64,000 bases of DNA from Breoghania sp037026715 (GTDB lineage: Bacteria; Pseudomonadota; Alphaproteobacteria; Rhizobiales; Stappiaceae): NCBI RefSeq assembly GCF_037026715.1, contig NZ_JBANCG010000003.1:434001-498000 (forward strand). The letters are read 5' to 3'. Of the stretch, positions 1 through 8,590 are shown piece after piece. The notes below the pieces were generated by a model that ran no database searches, was not told the DNA's origin, and saw only the letters and a list, made by a program, of their open reading frames with translations. Both the position numbers and the translations under genes were made by a program. The first letter of the stretch is position 1; each line of letters starts with the position of its first letter.

Positions 1-551
1 TCGATCGCTCCTACGGCTATGTGTTTCAGGCCGCCGGGCTTTACCCGTGGCGCACGATTGCCGGCAATATCGCGCTGCCGCTGGAGATCATGGGGTTTTC
101 GAAAGCGGAGCAGCAAAAGCGGACGCGCAAGAATCTGGAGCTGGTCAATCTTTCCGGCTTTGAACGCAAGTTCCCGTGGCAGCTGTCGGGGGGCATGCAG
201 CAGCGCGCCTCCATCGCCCGGGCGCTCTCCTTCGATCCGGATCTGTTGCTGATGGACGAGCCCTTCGGCGCGCTCGACGAGATCGTGCGCGATCATCTGA
301 ACGAGCAGCTGTTGCAGCTCTGGGCGAAGACGGAGAAGACGGTCGTCTTCGTCACGCACTCGATCCCCGAAGCGGTGTTCCTGTCGACCAAGATCGTGGT
401 GATGAGCCCCCGGCCGGGGCGGATTTACGACATCATCGAGAGCGATTTGCCGAGGGAGAGGGATCTGGATATCCGCGAAACGCCGGAGTTTCTGGAGATC
501 GCCCATCGGGTGCGCGAAGGCTTGCGAGCGGGGCACAGTTATGAGGATTGA
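1..551 (+). CDS. ABC transporter ATP-binding subunit, NitT/TauT family (5' end outside window)
   Basis: Cytoplasmic ATPase that would power the importer encoded just downstream. The visible part (182 codons, open from position 3) begins at the Q-loop (YVFQAAGLYPWRT) and contains the ABC signature LSGGMQQR, Walker B LLLMDEPFGALDE and the H-loop histidine in VTHSIPEA; the Walker A part lies before the window. The tail after PRPGRIYDII is the short helical end typical of SsuB/TauB-like ATPases. It is separated from the two permease genes by 372 bp holding two repeat elements, unusual inside such an operon. Family assignment is secure. The substrate (pyrimidine or hydantoin-like) is inferred only from the binding protein at 3016. 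Confidence 0.9.
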   Translation, partial: DRSYGYVFQAAGLYPWRTIAGNIALPLEIMGFSKAEQQKRTRKNLELVNLSGFERKFPWQLSGGMQQRASIARALSFDPDLLLMDEPFGALDEIVRDHLNEQLLQLWAKTEKTVVFVTHSIPEAVFLSTKIVVMSPRPGRIYDIIESDLPRERDLDIRETPEFLEIAHRVREGLRAGHSYED

Positions 552-609
552 GGGTGTGCTTTGGGTTACGCAAGGGGCGGTTCATCCTCGCTGTCTGCCT
601 CCACTCAAT

Positions 610-726
610 GTCATCCCGGCCCCATTTATTAGGATTGGGCCGGGATCCAGCATCCCGCGACGGCGGCCGATGGGCTCGATTAACGAAACCCGGCGGTTAC
701 TGGATCCCCACCTGCGCGGGGATGAC
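610..726. repeat. Dispersed inverted-repeat element, GTCAT...ATGAC class (long type)
   Basis: The element opens with GTCATCCCGGCC and closes with CCTGCGCGGGGATGAC, so its ends are complementary. Each half also forms its own hairpin ending in GGATCCA / TGGATCC. It resembles the elements at 23091 and 51343, including a central GGTTACTGGATCC-like stretch. It lies between the ATPase and permease genes of the first transporter. No coding potential is evident. Confidence 0.75.
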
Positions 727-786
727 AACGGTGAGGGCGGTGACCGCCCCACTGGAGAAATCGGGTGGGCACGCAATGCCTCCACC

Positions 787-875
787 GTCATCACCCGGCG
801 TAGTCCGGGTGATCCAGTCGGGCGTGCGGTGCATGGGGGCGGCAGTGGATTGCCCGGACTGCGCCGGGCAATGAC
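787..875. repeat. Dispersed inverted-repeat element, GTCAT...ATGAC class (89-91 bp type)
   Basis: It starts GTCATCACCCGGCGTAGTCC and ends GGACTGCGCCGGGCAATGAC; the ends pair apart from a few differences and each half is a hairpin by itself. The same type recurs at 21555, 38596, 44764 and 51145 with nearly constant length. Together with the element at 610 it fills most of the non-coding interval 552-923. Confidence 0.75.
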
Positions 876-923
876 GGCGGAGAGGGGCCCCGCCCGTCTC
901 TCTGTGGACCGGGGGGCCGCCGC

Positions 924-1805
924 ATGACCCGCCTCTTCTCCGGCCGCACCGGGCCCGTCATCGTCGTCGTTCTCGCCATCATCGCGATCTGGTATGCGGG
1001 CGCGGTGTATCTCAATGCGCCGTTCCAGCGCGATACCTATGCACGCGCCAAGCAGGCGGATGTGCCGGTGACGCGCCTTGTCACCGACACGCTCAATCAG
1101 GACCGGCCCGTGCTGCCCGCGCCCCATCAGGTGGCGGAGGAGATCTGGCAGACGACCGTGATGAAGTCGGTCACCTCCAAGCGCAGCCTCGTCTATCACG
1201 CGGGCGTCACGCTCTCCTCCACGCTTTTGGGCTTCGTCATCGGCACCGTGCTCGGCATTCTGCTCGCCGTCGGCATCGTGCATTCCCGGGTGCTCGACAA
1301 GTCGCTGTTGCCGTGGGTGATCTCCTCGCAGACGATCCCGATCCTCGCCATCGCGCCGATGATCATCGTGGTCTTGAACGCCATCGGCATATCGGGGCTG
1401 CTGCCGAAGGCGTTCATCTCGACATACCTGTCGTTCTTCCCCGTCACCGTCGGCATGGTGACGGGGCTGCGCTCGCCGGAAATCCTGCATCTCGACCTGA
1501 TGCGCACCTACAACGCCTCGAAATCCCAGGTCTTCTGGAAGCTCCGGTTTCCCTATGCGGTGCCGTATCTCTTCACCTCGATGAAGGTGGCGGTGGCGGC
1601 CTCGCTCGTCGGAGCGATCATCGGCGAATTGCCGACGGGCGCGGTTGCCGGGCTCGGCGCGCGGCTTCTGTCCGGTTCCTACTACGGACAGACGGTGCAG
1701 ATCTGGTCGGCGCTGATCGCGGCCTCGGTGCTGGCCGGCGTACTGGTCGCCATCGTCGGGGTGGCCAACGGGATCGTTCTCAAGCGGATGGGGATGGCGC
1801 GATGA
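924..1805 (+). CDS. ABC transporter permease, NitT/TauT (BPD_transp_1) family
   Basis: Inner-membrane subunit of 293 aa. It has one N-terminal membrane anchor (about residues 10-30), a periplasmic stretch, then the five-helix permease core. The coupling-loop region reads LMRTYNASKSQVFWKLRFP, the EAA-like segment that contacts the ATPase. The ATG at 924 follows a G-run. Its stop overlaps the start of the next permease gene (ATGA), which indicates translational coupling. With the gene at 1802 it would form a heterodimeric pore, as in other THI5-type importers with two different permeases. Confidence 0.9.
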   Translation: MTRLFSGRTGPVIVVVLAIIAIWYAGAVYLNAPFQRDTYARAKQADVPVTRLVTDTLNQDRPVLPAPHQVAEEIWQTTVMKSVTSKRSLVYHAGVTLSSTLLGFVIGTVLGILLAVGIVHSRVLDKSLLPWVISSQTIPILAIAPMIIVVLNAIGISGLLPKAFISTYLSFFPVTVGMVTGLRSPEILHLDLMRTYNASKSQVFWKLRFPYAVPYLFTSMKVAVAASLVGAIIGELPTGAVAGLGARLLSGSYYGQTVQIWSALIAASVLAGVLVAIVGVANGIVLKRMGMAR

Positions 1806-2971
1806 GGGGGCTCATGGAACGGACCCTGCCGATGGCGGCCGGTGCGGCCGCGTTGCTCGGGCTGGTGCTGCCGTTGTTTTCCGGCGAGGCGGGGGTGGTC
1901 TCGACGTGGGGGCAGACGGGTGCGCTGGTGTTCGCGCTCGCGGTGCTGGTGATGGCGGGGGAGAACCTGCTCGGGCTCTTGGTGCAGGGAAAGGGGGCGT
2001 CGGACCACTCCTGGTTTCAAGGGCCCTCCGGCGACATGATCATCGCTGTTATTGCCCATTTCGGTGCCTGGGTGCTGCTCTCCGCGCTTGCCACCCATTC
2101 GGGGGAGGCGGCGGGCGGGTTCTGGGCGCTGATCGCCGCCGCCTGGCTGACGGGCTGGCTGTTCGTCCAGCGGCTGGCGAACCGGACGTTTGCGTCGAAA
2201 TTCGCCCAGCGCGTGGTCGGCATCGTCATTCCGCTTCTGTTCGGGCTGTGGATCCTGATCCTGTGGCAGGCGCTTGTCACCGGTTTCGGCGTGCCGAAGG
2301 TGCTGCTGCCGGCGCCATCCGAAATCTGGGTGCGGCTCGTCGGCGGGTTTCCGAGCCCGCTGTGGGAGGATTTTCGCCAGACCTTCCTGAAGGCCGTGCT
2401 GATCGGCTACGCGCTGGGGTGCGGTTCGGGCTTTGTTGTCGCGCTGCTGGTCGACCGGGTGGATTTCCTCAAGCGCGGGCTGCTGCCGGTGGGCAATCTC
2501 GTTTCCGCGCTGCCCATCGTCGGCGTCGCGCCGATCATGGTGATGTGGTTCGGCTTCGACTGGCCCTCAAAAGCCGCCGTCGTCATCATCATGACCTTCT
2601 TTCCGATGCTGGTGAACACGGTCGCGGGGTTGGCGGCTTCCGATCACATGCAGCGCGATCTGATGCGCACCTATGCCGCCTCGCACTGGCAGACGCTCGT
2701 CAAGCTCAGGCTTCCGCAGGCGTTGCCATTCGTTTTCAACGCCCTGAAGATCAATTCCACGCTGGCGCTGATCGGCGCCATCGTTGCCGAATTCTTCGGG
2801 ACGCCGACGGTCGGCATGGGCTTTCGCATCTCGACCGAAGTCGGCCGCATGAATGTCGACATGGTCTGGGCCGAGATCGCCGTGGCGGCGCTCGCCGGCT
2901 CGCTGTTCTACGGGTTGATGACGCTGTTGGAGAGGGTTTTCACGTTCTGGCATCCATCGTTCCGCACATAA
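1802..2971 (+). CDS. ABC transporter permease, NitT/TauT family, with N-terminal membrane extension
   Basis: Second permease, 389 aa, starting at the ATG that overlaps the previous stop codon. Residues 1 to about 115 hold three or four extra hydrophobic segments that the usual 250-280 aa SsuC/TauC permease lacks. The core follows, with the coupling segment LMRTYAASHWQTLVKLRLP and the conserved GAIVAEFFGTPTVGMG near the end. Readings that extend the frame upstream of 1802 lie inside the first permease gene and were discounted. The function of the extension is unknown; it may stabilise the heterodimer with the 293-aa permease. Confidence 0.88.
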   Translation: MRGLMERTLPMAAGAAALLGLVLPLFSGEAGVVSTWGQTGALVFALAVLVMAGENLLGLLVQGKGASDHSWFQGPSGDMIIAVIAHFGAWVLLSALATHSGEAAGGFWALIAAAWLTGWLFVQRLANRTFASKFAQRVVGIVIPLLFGLWILILWQALVTGFGVPKVLLPAPSEIWVRLVGGFPSPLWEDFRQTFLKAVLIGYALGCGSGFVVALLVDRVDFLKRGLLPVGNLVSALPIVGVAPIMVMWFGFDWPSKAAVVIIMTFFPMLVNTVAGLAASDHMQRDLMRTYAASHWQTLVKLRLPQALPFVFNALKINSTLALIGAIVAEFFGTPTVGMGFRISTEVGRMNVDMVWAEIAVAALAGSLFYGLMTLLERVFTFWHPSFRT

Positions 2972-3015
2972 AACAAAAGGGACGGGTGTGCCGAAACCAG
3001 AGGGAGAATGAGGAC

Positions 3016-4017
3016 ATGAGGAAGGTATTGTGGGGGGCCGTGGCACTGGCCGCCGGGCTCGGCATGGCGAATGCGGGTGTATCCGGGGCTCTGGCTGCCG
3101 ATGCGGTGACGCTGCAGCTGAAATGGGTCACCCAGGCCCAGTTCGGCGGCTATTACGTCGCCAAGGACAAGGGGTTTTATGAGGACGAGGGTCTCGACGT
3201 CACCATCAAGCCGGGCGGGCCGGACATCGCCCCGCCGCAGGTGATCGCCGGCGGCGGCGCGGACGTCATCGTCGACTGGATGCCCTCGGCACTCGCCAGC
3301 CGCGAAAAGGGCGTGCCGCTCGTCAACATCGCCCAGCCGTTCAAGAAGTCGGGTATGATGCTGACGTGCCTGAAGGAGAGCGGCGTCAAGACGCCCGAGG
3401 ACTTCAAGGGCAAGACGCTGGGCGTCTGGTTCTACGGCAACGAATATCCGTTCCTGTCGTGGATGGCGCATCTGAACATCCCGACCGACGGCGGGCCGGA
3501 GGGCGTCAAGGTGCTGAAGCAGGGCTTCAACGTCGATCCGCTGTTGCAGAAGCAGGCGGCCTGCATCTCCACCATGACCTACAACGAATACTGGCAGGTG
3601 ATCGACGCCGGCATTTCCGAGGATGACCTCGTCGTCTTCAAGTACGAGGACCAGGGTGTGGCGACGCTGGAGGACGGGCTCTACGTGCTGGAGGACAAGC
3701 TCAAGGACCCCGCCTTCGTCGACAAGATGGCGCGCTTCGTGAAGGCCTCCATGAAGGGCTGGGAATATGCCCGCGAGCACCCGGACGAGGCGGCGGACAT
3801 CGTTTTGGAAAACGATGCCACCGGCGCCCAGACCGAAAAGCACCAGCGCCGGATGATGCGCGAGATCAACAAGCTGACCGAGGGCACCGACGGTGCGCTG
3901 GACGAGGCCGACTACAAGCGCACGGTCGAGACGCTGCTGTCGGGCGGGTCCGATCCCGTCATCACCAAGGAGCCGGAAGGCGCCTTTACCCACGCGGTGA
4001 CCGACAAGGCGCTCTAA
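3016..4017 (+). CDS. ABC transporter substrate-binding protein, NMT1/THI5-like (pyrimidine/HMP type)
   Basis: Periplasmic receptor of 333 aa with an N-terminal signal peptide (MRKVLWGAVALAAGLGMANA, probable cleavage near ALAA-DA). The mature start LQLKWVTQAQFGGYYVAKDK and the later CISTMTYNEYW segment are hallmarks of the THI5/ThiY fold, which binds thiamine-precursor pyrimidines and related compounds. The ATG at 3016 follows GGGAG. Proteins of this type with the same gene order are commonly annotated as pyrimidine ABC transporter receptors near dihydropyrimidinase genes. That context would lie outside the window, so the ligand remains an inference. Confidence 0.85.
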   Translation: MRKVLWGAVALAAGLGMANAGVSGALAADAVTLQLKWVTQAQFGGYYVAKDKGFYEDEGLDVTIKPGGPDIAPPQVIAGGGADVIVDWMPSALASREKGVPLVNIAQPFKKSGMMLTCLKESGVKTPEDFKGKTLGVWFYGNEYPFLSWMAHLNIPTDGGPEGVKVLKQGFNVDPLLQKQAACISTMTYNEYWQVIDAGISEDDLVVFKYEDQGVATLEDGLYVLEDKLKDPAFVDKMARFVKASMKGWEYAREHPDEAADIVLENDATGAQTEKHQRRMMREINKLTEGTDGALDEADYKRTVETLLSGGSDPVITKEPEGAFTHAVTDKAL

Positions 4018-4039
4018 GCGCTTCGGCCGGATGAGAGCG

Positions 4040-4070
4040 GAGGGCGGTGCAGCCGATGCGCCGCCCTCTT
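4040..4070 (+). terminator. Candidate hairpin terminator after the first transporter operon
   Basis: GAGGGCGG (4040-4047) pairs perfectly with CCGCCCTC (4061-4068) around a 13-nt loop, 23 bp past the binding-protein stop. Only two T residues follow at once, so termination would be weak or Rho-assisted. Confidence 0.45.
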
Positions 4071-4251
4071 CGTATCCGCCCATGTCCGCGCGGCGCCCGC
4101 ATGGCGCCACAGGTTTCCTTTTCACAATCGGGAAAAGCCGGTTTTATTGGTCTGTAAATTAACGTCCAAACCCATTAGATAGCGCTTGCGGCGGTTCTCA
4201 TCCGAACCGACCCTTCCCACGCACAAGGCGGCAGGATCGCAAGGCTTACCC

Positions 4252-6273
4252 ATGAGCTTCACGTTGGATCTGGCGAATTGGGTAATCGCTTATCTCGGCC
4301 ACAATCCCCATCTCTCCATTGCCATCGTGTTTCTGATCTCGATGGGCGAGGCCCTGCTGATCATCGGGCTGTTCGTGCCCTCCACCGTGGTGCTGGTGGG
4401 GGCGGGCACGCTGGTGGGCGGCGGCAAGCTGGATTTCTGGCCGATCTTCGTCGCCACGACGCTCGGCGCCATCATCGGCGATGCGGTGTCCTACTGGGCA
4501 GGGCGCATCTATGGCGCCCAGCTCAAGCGCATGTGGCCGCTGTCGCGCTATCCAGGCCTCGTTGAAAAGAGCGAGCTGTTCTTCGCCGATCACGGCGGCA
4601 AGTCCATCGCCATCGGCCGCTTCGTGCCGGGCGTGAAGGCGGTCATTCCCGGCATCGCCGGCATGATGGGCATGAGCCATACGCGCTTCGTCACCATCAA
4701 TGTCGTCTCCGCCTTCGTCTGGTCGCTGATGCACCTTTTGCCCGGCGTCTTCATCGGCAAGGGGCTGGCGGTCGCCAACCAGGTGTCGGGCCGTTTCGCC
4801 ATCGTGCTGTTCGGGCTGATCGGTGTGGTCTTCATCGCCGCATGGCTGATCCGGGTCGTGGTGATGAGCGCGATCCCGCCGCTCATTCGCCTGCAGACGC
4901 GCTTCGTCGCCTACGTGGCCTCCAAGCCCGGCCGCGGCTGGCAGTGGCTGGCGGAAACCTTCGCGCCCGACAATCCGCGCGCGCTGCGCGTCGTTGCCCT
5001 GAGCGCGGTGCTGGCGGCCGGCGGCATCGGCTTTGCCGCGCTGTTGGAGGACCTCGTCGCCCGCGATTCGATGATCTATGCCGACCTTTCCATCGCCAAT
5101 CTCGTGCAGTCGGTGCGCAACACGCCGGCCGACCGGGTGATGGTGGCGATCACCATGATCGGCGACGGCACGGTGCTGATCGCGCTGGGCGCGGTGATCG
5201 TCATCTGGCTGGCGGCGCGCAAGGCGTGGACCATCGCGGGCGCGGCGGCGGTGACGATGGTGTCGGCCGCCCTGTTCGTTCCCTTCATGAAGCTGCTGTT
5301 GCAGGGCGCGCGGCCGACGGAAGCGTTCGGCGCCGATCTCTACACCTTTCCCTCCGGGCACGCGACGCTGGCGACCGTCGTCTTCGGCATGCTGGCGGTG
5401 CTGATCGGGCTTGGTGTCGGGCGCTGGGGCAAGGCGGTGATCTTCGCCTGCGCCGGCGCCATCATCGTCGCGATAGCCTGTTCGCGCATCTATCTCGGCG
5501 CCCACTGGCCCTCGGACGTCGCCGGCGGCTTCCTGTTCGGCGTTTCCATGACGGCTGCCTTCGCGCTGGCGGTGGAGGCGACGCGTCCGGAGAAGATCGC
5601 CCCCGTCGCGCTCGGCATCGTGTCGCTGACGATCTATGTGCTCGTGTCGCTGGTCTATGTGGCCAACGGCCATGCCAATGCGATGCTGTTCTACGCCGCG
5701 CCCGTCCACGAGACGGTGATTACCGAGGACCACTGGCGCGATACTGGCTGGAAAAGCCTGCCGGCACGGCGGATCGAACTGACGGGAGAGACCGGCGAGC
5801 CCTTCATCGCGCAATGGGCCGGGCCGGTCGACACGCTCTCCCAACTGGTGCGCGCAAACGGCTGGGAGATCGTGCCGACATGGTCGTGGGTCGATGTGCT
5901 GGCCTATTCGGACGGGCGCAACCGGATCGACGCGTTGCTGCCGCGCCCCTCGCTGCACGAGGGGCGGCTGGCGGACCTGAGCGCGACCATGGCCGCGCCG
6001 CAGGATCACGGCCGTCTGGTGCTCAGGGCCTGGAAGACGGACATGATCGTGACCGGGCAGAACGGCGAGCGCTTGCCGCTGGTGCTTGTCAGCCTGACGC
6101 TGGAGCGCAAGAAGGAGCTGCCGATCATCGCACTGCCGCATGACGTTCCCGCCCCGCCGGGCGACGTGATCACGGTGCTGCGGTTGCTGTCGCGGGCCGG
6201 CAAGGCCGAAACGGCGCCCGAAGATGGGCACTCCCGGCGCAAGCCGCCGCTTCTGGTGCAGGCGGCCCGTTAG
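4252..6273 (+). CDS. DedA - PAP2 phosphatase - LssY_C fusion membrane protein
   Basis: A 673-aa polytopic inner-membrane protein with three modules. Residues about 15-200 are a DedA/SNARE-associated domain (GLFVPSTVVLVGAG; later IGRFVPGVKAVIPGIAGMMG), a family linked to lipid scrambling. Residues about 255-460 are a PAP2 lipid-phosphatase domain with all three signatures: K347-x6-RP, P367-S-G-H370 and S411-R-x5-H418-x3-D422. Residues about 490-640 match the soluble LssY_C-type tail (WRDTGWKSLPARRIELTG). Likely substrates are polyprenyl or lipid phosphates at the periplasmic face, coupled to lipid movement by the DedA part; that coupling is inference. The ATG at 4252 was chosen because the frame upstream lacks a good ribosome-binding site. 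Monocistronic. Confidence 0.88.
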   Translation: MSFTLDLANWVIAYLGHNPHLSIAIVFLISMGEALLIIGLFVPSTVVLVGAGTLVGGGKLDFWPIFVATTLGAIIGDAVSYWAGRIYGAQLKRMWPLSRYPGLVEKSELFFADHGGKSIAIGRFVPGVKAVIPGIAGMMGMSHTRFVTINVVSAFVWSLMHLLPGVFIGKGLAVANQVSGRFAIVLFGLIGVVFIAAWLIRVVVMSAIPPLIRLQTRFVAYVASKPGRGWQWLAETFAPDNPRALRVVALSAVLAAGGIGFAALLEDLVARDSMIYADLSIANLVQSVRNTPADRVMVAITMIGDGTVLIALGAVIVIWLAARKAWTIAGAAAVTMVSAALFVPFMKLLLQGARPTEAFGADLYTFPSGHATLATVVFGMLAVLIGLGVGRWGKAVIFACAGAIIVAIACSRIYLGAHWPSDVAGGFLFGVSMTAAFALAVEATRPEKIAPVALGIVSLTIYVLVSLVYVANGHANAMLFYAAPVHETVITEDHWRDTGWKSLPARRIELTGETGEPFIAQWAGPVDTLSQLVRANGWEIVPTWSWVDVLAYSDGRNRIDALLPRPSLHEGRLADLSATMAAPQDHGRLVLRAWKTDMIVTGQNGERLPLVLVSLTLERKKELPIIALPHDVPAPPGDVITVLRLLSRAGKAETAPEDGHSRRKPPLLVQAAR

Positions 6274-6409
6274 GGCGGTTCAAGGCTGGAGGGATCCGTA
6301 TGGCGGGCGTCTCTCAGGATGGGCGGCAACACGAAGACGCGCGATCCGCGTCCTCATTCGCGGCATTCCTCCATCAGGCATGCGCCGTCGTTTTACGTCG
6401 GGCTCGCGG

Positions 6410-6928
6410 TCACTCCGCCGCGGTGTCGCCGGAGGCGGTACGCTTCGACCTCAGTGCGTGTATCATCCGGTCCAGCACATCGTAGGCCTCACGCATCAGG
6501 TCCTGGCCGATATCGCTGGTGATCGAGCGATAGAGCCGCTCCGATTCGGGCGCGATCTGGTTGAACAGGGCACGTCCCTTGGGGGCGATGGTGACGATCA
6601 CGCGACGCTGGTCCGCCTTGTTGGGCCGCCGGTTGATGATGCCCGCCGCATCCAACTTCGGCAGAATGCGCGACAGACTTGCCGGATGGATGCCGCAGAC
6701 GTCGCTGAGATCGAGAATCTCGCACGATTCGACTTCCATCAGCGCGCGGATGATGCGCCACTGCTGGTCGGTCAAGCCATGCGCGTGAAGATGCGGCCTG
6801 AACCGCAGCATCACCTCCTCCCGGGCCGTCATGAGTTGCATGGGCAGCGACTGATGAAACGGACGGAGGTCTTCGTCTTCGCCGCTCACATCGTGTTCCG
6901 AAGCTGACTTCAATTCATTTGCCGTCAA
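6410..6928 (-). CDS. MarR-family transcriptional regulator, HpaR-like
   Basis: A 172-aa winged-helix regulator. The core LPMQLMTAREEVMLRFRPHL, HGLTDQQWRIIRAL and HPASLSRILPKLDAAG matches HpaR/HpcR, repressors of homoprotocatechuate-type aromatic catabolism. HTH recognition helix is near residues 80-95 and the wing (RRPNKADQRRV) follows. No hpa genes lie nearby, so its target is not visible. An AT-rich tract with a 24-bp palindrome (7031-7054) lies about 100 bp upstream and could be its operator. It is convergent with the DedA-PAP2 gene. Confidence 0.85.
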   Translation of the reverse strand: MTANELKSASEHDVSGEDEDLRPFHQSLPMQLMTAREEVMLRFRPHLHAHGLTDQQWRIIRALMEVESCEILDLSDVCGIHPASLSRILPKLDAAGIINRRPNKADQRRVIVTIAPKGRALFNQIAPESERLYRSITSDIGQDLMREAYDVLDRMIHALRSKRTASGDTAAE

Positions 6929-7030
6929 TGGGATCGCCTTGTGTCTTGTTCAATCCTACAAAGCTGCGGCGATGGGAAGTCGTGCCAGTTTCGGTCGATC
7001 TTTCAGGGGATTGGAGATGCCCCCCTCGTT

Positions 7031-7054
7031 ATTTATTTAACTAATGAAATAAAT
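7031..7054. promoter_or_regulatory. AT-rich 24-bp inverted repeat, possible MarR-family operator
   Basis: ATTTATTT (7031-7038) and AAATAAAT (7047-7054) are perfect complements around AACTAATG. Length, AT content and a near-symmetric TTAACTAA-like centre are typical of MarR operators. It lies about 100 bp upstream of the MarR start. Confidence 0.4.
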
Positions 7055-7092
7055 TCTATCGAAAATGTGTTTCGCTCCATTTCCGATAGAAT
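7053..7092. promoter_or_regulatory. Inverted repeat ATTCTATCG / CGATAGAAT
   Basis: Perfect 9-bp arms at 7053-7061 and 7084-7092 separated by 22 bp, partly overlapping the neighbouring palindrome. The spacing (about three turns between arm centres) suits a dimeric regulator or a large hairpin in RNA. Confidence 0.35.
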
Positions 7093-7110
7093 AGGGCCGA
7101 AGCGGAGTAT

Positions 7111-7129
7111 GTCAAAACATCATTTTGAC
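7111..7129. promoter_or_regulatory. Inverted repeat GTCAAAA / TTTTGAC
   Basis: Perfect 7-bp arms around CATCA. Compact enough to be a binding site or small hairpin. No T-run follows, so it is not a clear terminator. Confidence 0.3.
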
Positions 7130-7345
7130 GAAGGGGGCGGTGCGCGGGCGCCGTTTTGCGGCCCTGTCCTCCGGCCCATCCTCCGGCTCTTTCCTTTGGC
7201 CTCGTCCTCTGGCCATGTTCGGGGCGCCGCGCCCGACCCCGTGCCGGGACTGCGTGCGGGCGACGGGCTTGCGGCGCGGGCGTCGGCATGGCAGGGAACG
7301 GAGCGGGCCGAGGGGGGCCGGCGACACATCACCATGGAGTGCTCA

Positions 7346-8590
7346 ATGCGGCGACGTGCAACGACCATATCGGGCCTGGCGGGCCTGCGGATAGCGGCCC
7401 TGGCCATGGCGGCCGTGGTGACGGCGGGGGGGCTCTCCGGCGCGGCGCGCGCTGCCGGATGCAGCGATCCCGCCAATTTCGGAAAATGGCTCCAGGACTT
7501 CAGGGCCGAGGCGCGGACGCAAGGGATTTCCGAGCGCACGATCGCCGCCTCGCTTGACGGGCTGCGCTACGATCCTTCCATCGTGCGCAAGGACCGGGCT
7601 CAAAGCGTCTTTTCCCAGAGCTTTCTGGAATTCTCCAACCGGATGGTCTCCTCCTACCGGATGAAGCACGGCACCGGCTATCTGAAGAAATATGCCGGCG
7701 AATTCGCCGATCTGGAGCGCAAGACCGGCGTGCCGGGGGCGGTCATCGTCGGCTTCTGGGGGCTGGAGACGGATTTCGGCGCCAATATCGGCAATCTTCC
7801 GGTGATGAATTCCCTAGCGACGCTGGCCTTCGACTGCCGGCGCCCCGATCTCTTTCGCGAACAGCTGATGTTCGCGCTGAAAATCGCGGAACGCGGCGAC
7901 CTCAGGCCGGACCAGATGGTCGGTGCCTGGGCGGGCGAGCTTGGTCAGTTGCAGTTCCAGCCCAAGGACTATTACCAGCTCGGCGTCGACTACAACGGCA
8001 ACGGCCGGGTGGATCTGTTGAAGGAGGTGCCGGACGTGCTGGCATCGGGTGCGAACCTGATCAGGCATCACGGCTGGCGCGCCGGCGAGCCGTGGCTGGT
8101 GGAGGTGCGGGTGCCGCGCTCGATGCCGTGGGCGGAGGCCGGACTTGAGACGCATCACGACGAGGCGAAGTGGTCGGGGTGGGGCGTGACCCAGCGCGAC
8201 GGCGCGCCGTTGCGCAAGACCGGCCTCGAATCCTCTCTGCTGCTGCCCATGGGCCGCAACGGTCCGGCCTTTCTCGCCTATCCGAATTTCGACGTCTACC
8301 TGCAATGGAACCAGTCGCTGGTCTACGCGACGACGGCCGCCTATTTCGCCACCCGGCTCGCCGGCGCGCCGCCGCGTTTCGAAGGCAACGGCAACGTCGA
8401 TGCGCTGAGCTTCAGCGAGATCAAGCGGCTTCAGCAGATCCTGCAGAGCCGCGGCTATGACGTCGGCGGCGTCGACGGCATGATCGGCGCCAACACGCGC
8501 TCCTCGGTGCGTGATGTCCAGGCCAAGCTCGGCCTGCCGGTCGACGGATATCCCACGCAGGACCTGCTGCGCCGGCTGTCGGGCAACTGA
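7346..8590 (+). CDS. Lytic murein transglycosylase (MltB/SLT_2 family) with peptidoglycan-binding domain
   Basis: Periplasmic enzyme of 414 aa that cleaves the MurNAc-GlcNAc bond in peptidoglycan to 1,6-anhydro products. It has a signal peptide (residues 1 to about 36, ending GAARA-AG), an SLT_2 catalytic domain with the active-site glutamate in VGFWGLETDFG and the conserved AGELGQLQFQPKDY segment, and a C-terminal PG_binding_1 domain from about residue 355 (IKRLQQILQSRGYDVGGVDG). The ATG at 7346 is preferred over 7334 because GGAG lies at proper spacing. A strong terminator follows at 8681. It stands alone. Confidence 0.9.
   Translation: MRRRATTISGLAGLRIAALAMAAVVTAGGLSGAARAAGCSDPANFGKWLQDFRAEARTQGISERTIAASLDGLRYDPSIVRKDRAQSVFSQSFLEFSNRMVSSYRMKHGTGYLKKYAGEFADLERKTGVPGAVIVGFWGLETDFGANIGNLPVMNSLATLAFDCRRPDLFREQLMFALKIAERGDLRPDQMVGAWAGELGQLQFQPKDYYQLGVDYNGNGRVDLLKEVPDVLASGANLIRHHGWRAGEPWLVEVRVPRSMPWAEAGLETHHDEAKWSGWGVTQRDGAPLRKTGLESSLLLPMGRNGPAFLAYPNFDVYLQWNQSLVYATTAAYFATRLAGAPPRFEGNGNVDALSFSEIKRLQQILQSRGYDVGGVDGMIGANTRSSVRDVQAKLGLPVDGYPTQDLLRRLSGN

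Larger units (their letters stand above)
6929..7345. other. 417-bp divergent intergenic region with an AT-rich, palindrome-rich core
   Basis: Separates the MarR gene from the lytic transglycosylase gene. The first 200 bp are clearly richer in A+T than the surroundings and contain three perfect inverted repeats, listed separately. From about 7135 the sequence becomes GC-rich with CTCCGGCC/CTCTGGCC-like reiterations. No convincing gene was found in any frame. Confidence 0.6.

Noticed and set aside
4246..6231. A 661-codon open frame opposite the DedA-PAP2 gene
   Set aside because: His/Arg/Gln-rich shadow translation with no structure; the forward frame carries intact catalytic motifs.
6941..7345. 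N-terminal extension of the lytic transglycosylase frame back to 6941
   Set aside because: The added residues run through the palindrome-rich intergenic region, and a proper signal peptide with ribosome-binding site begins at 7346.
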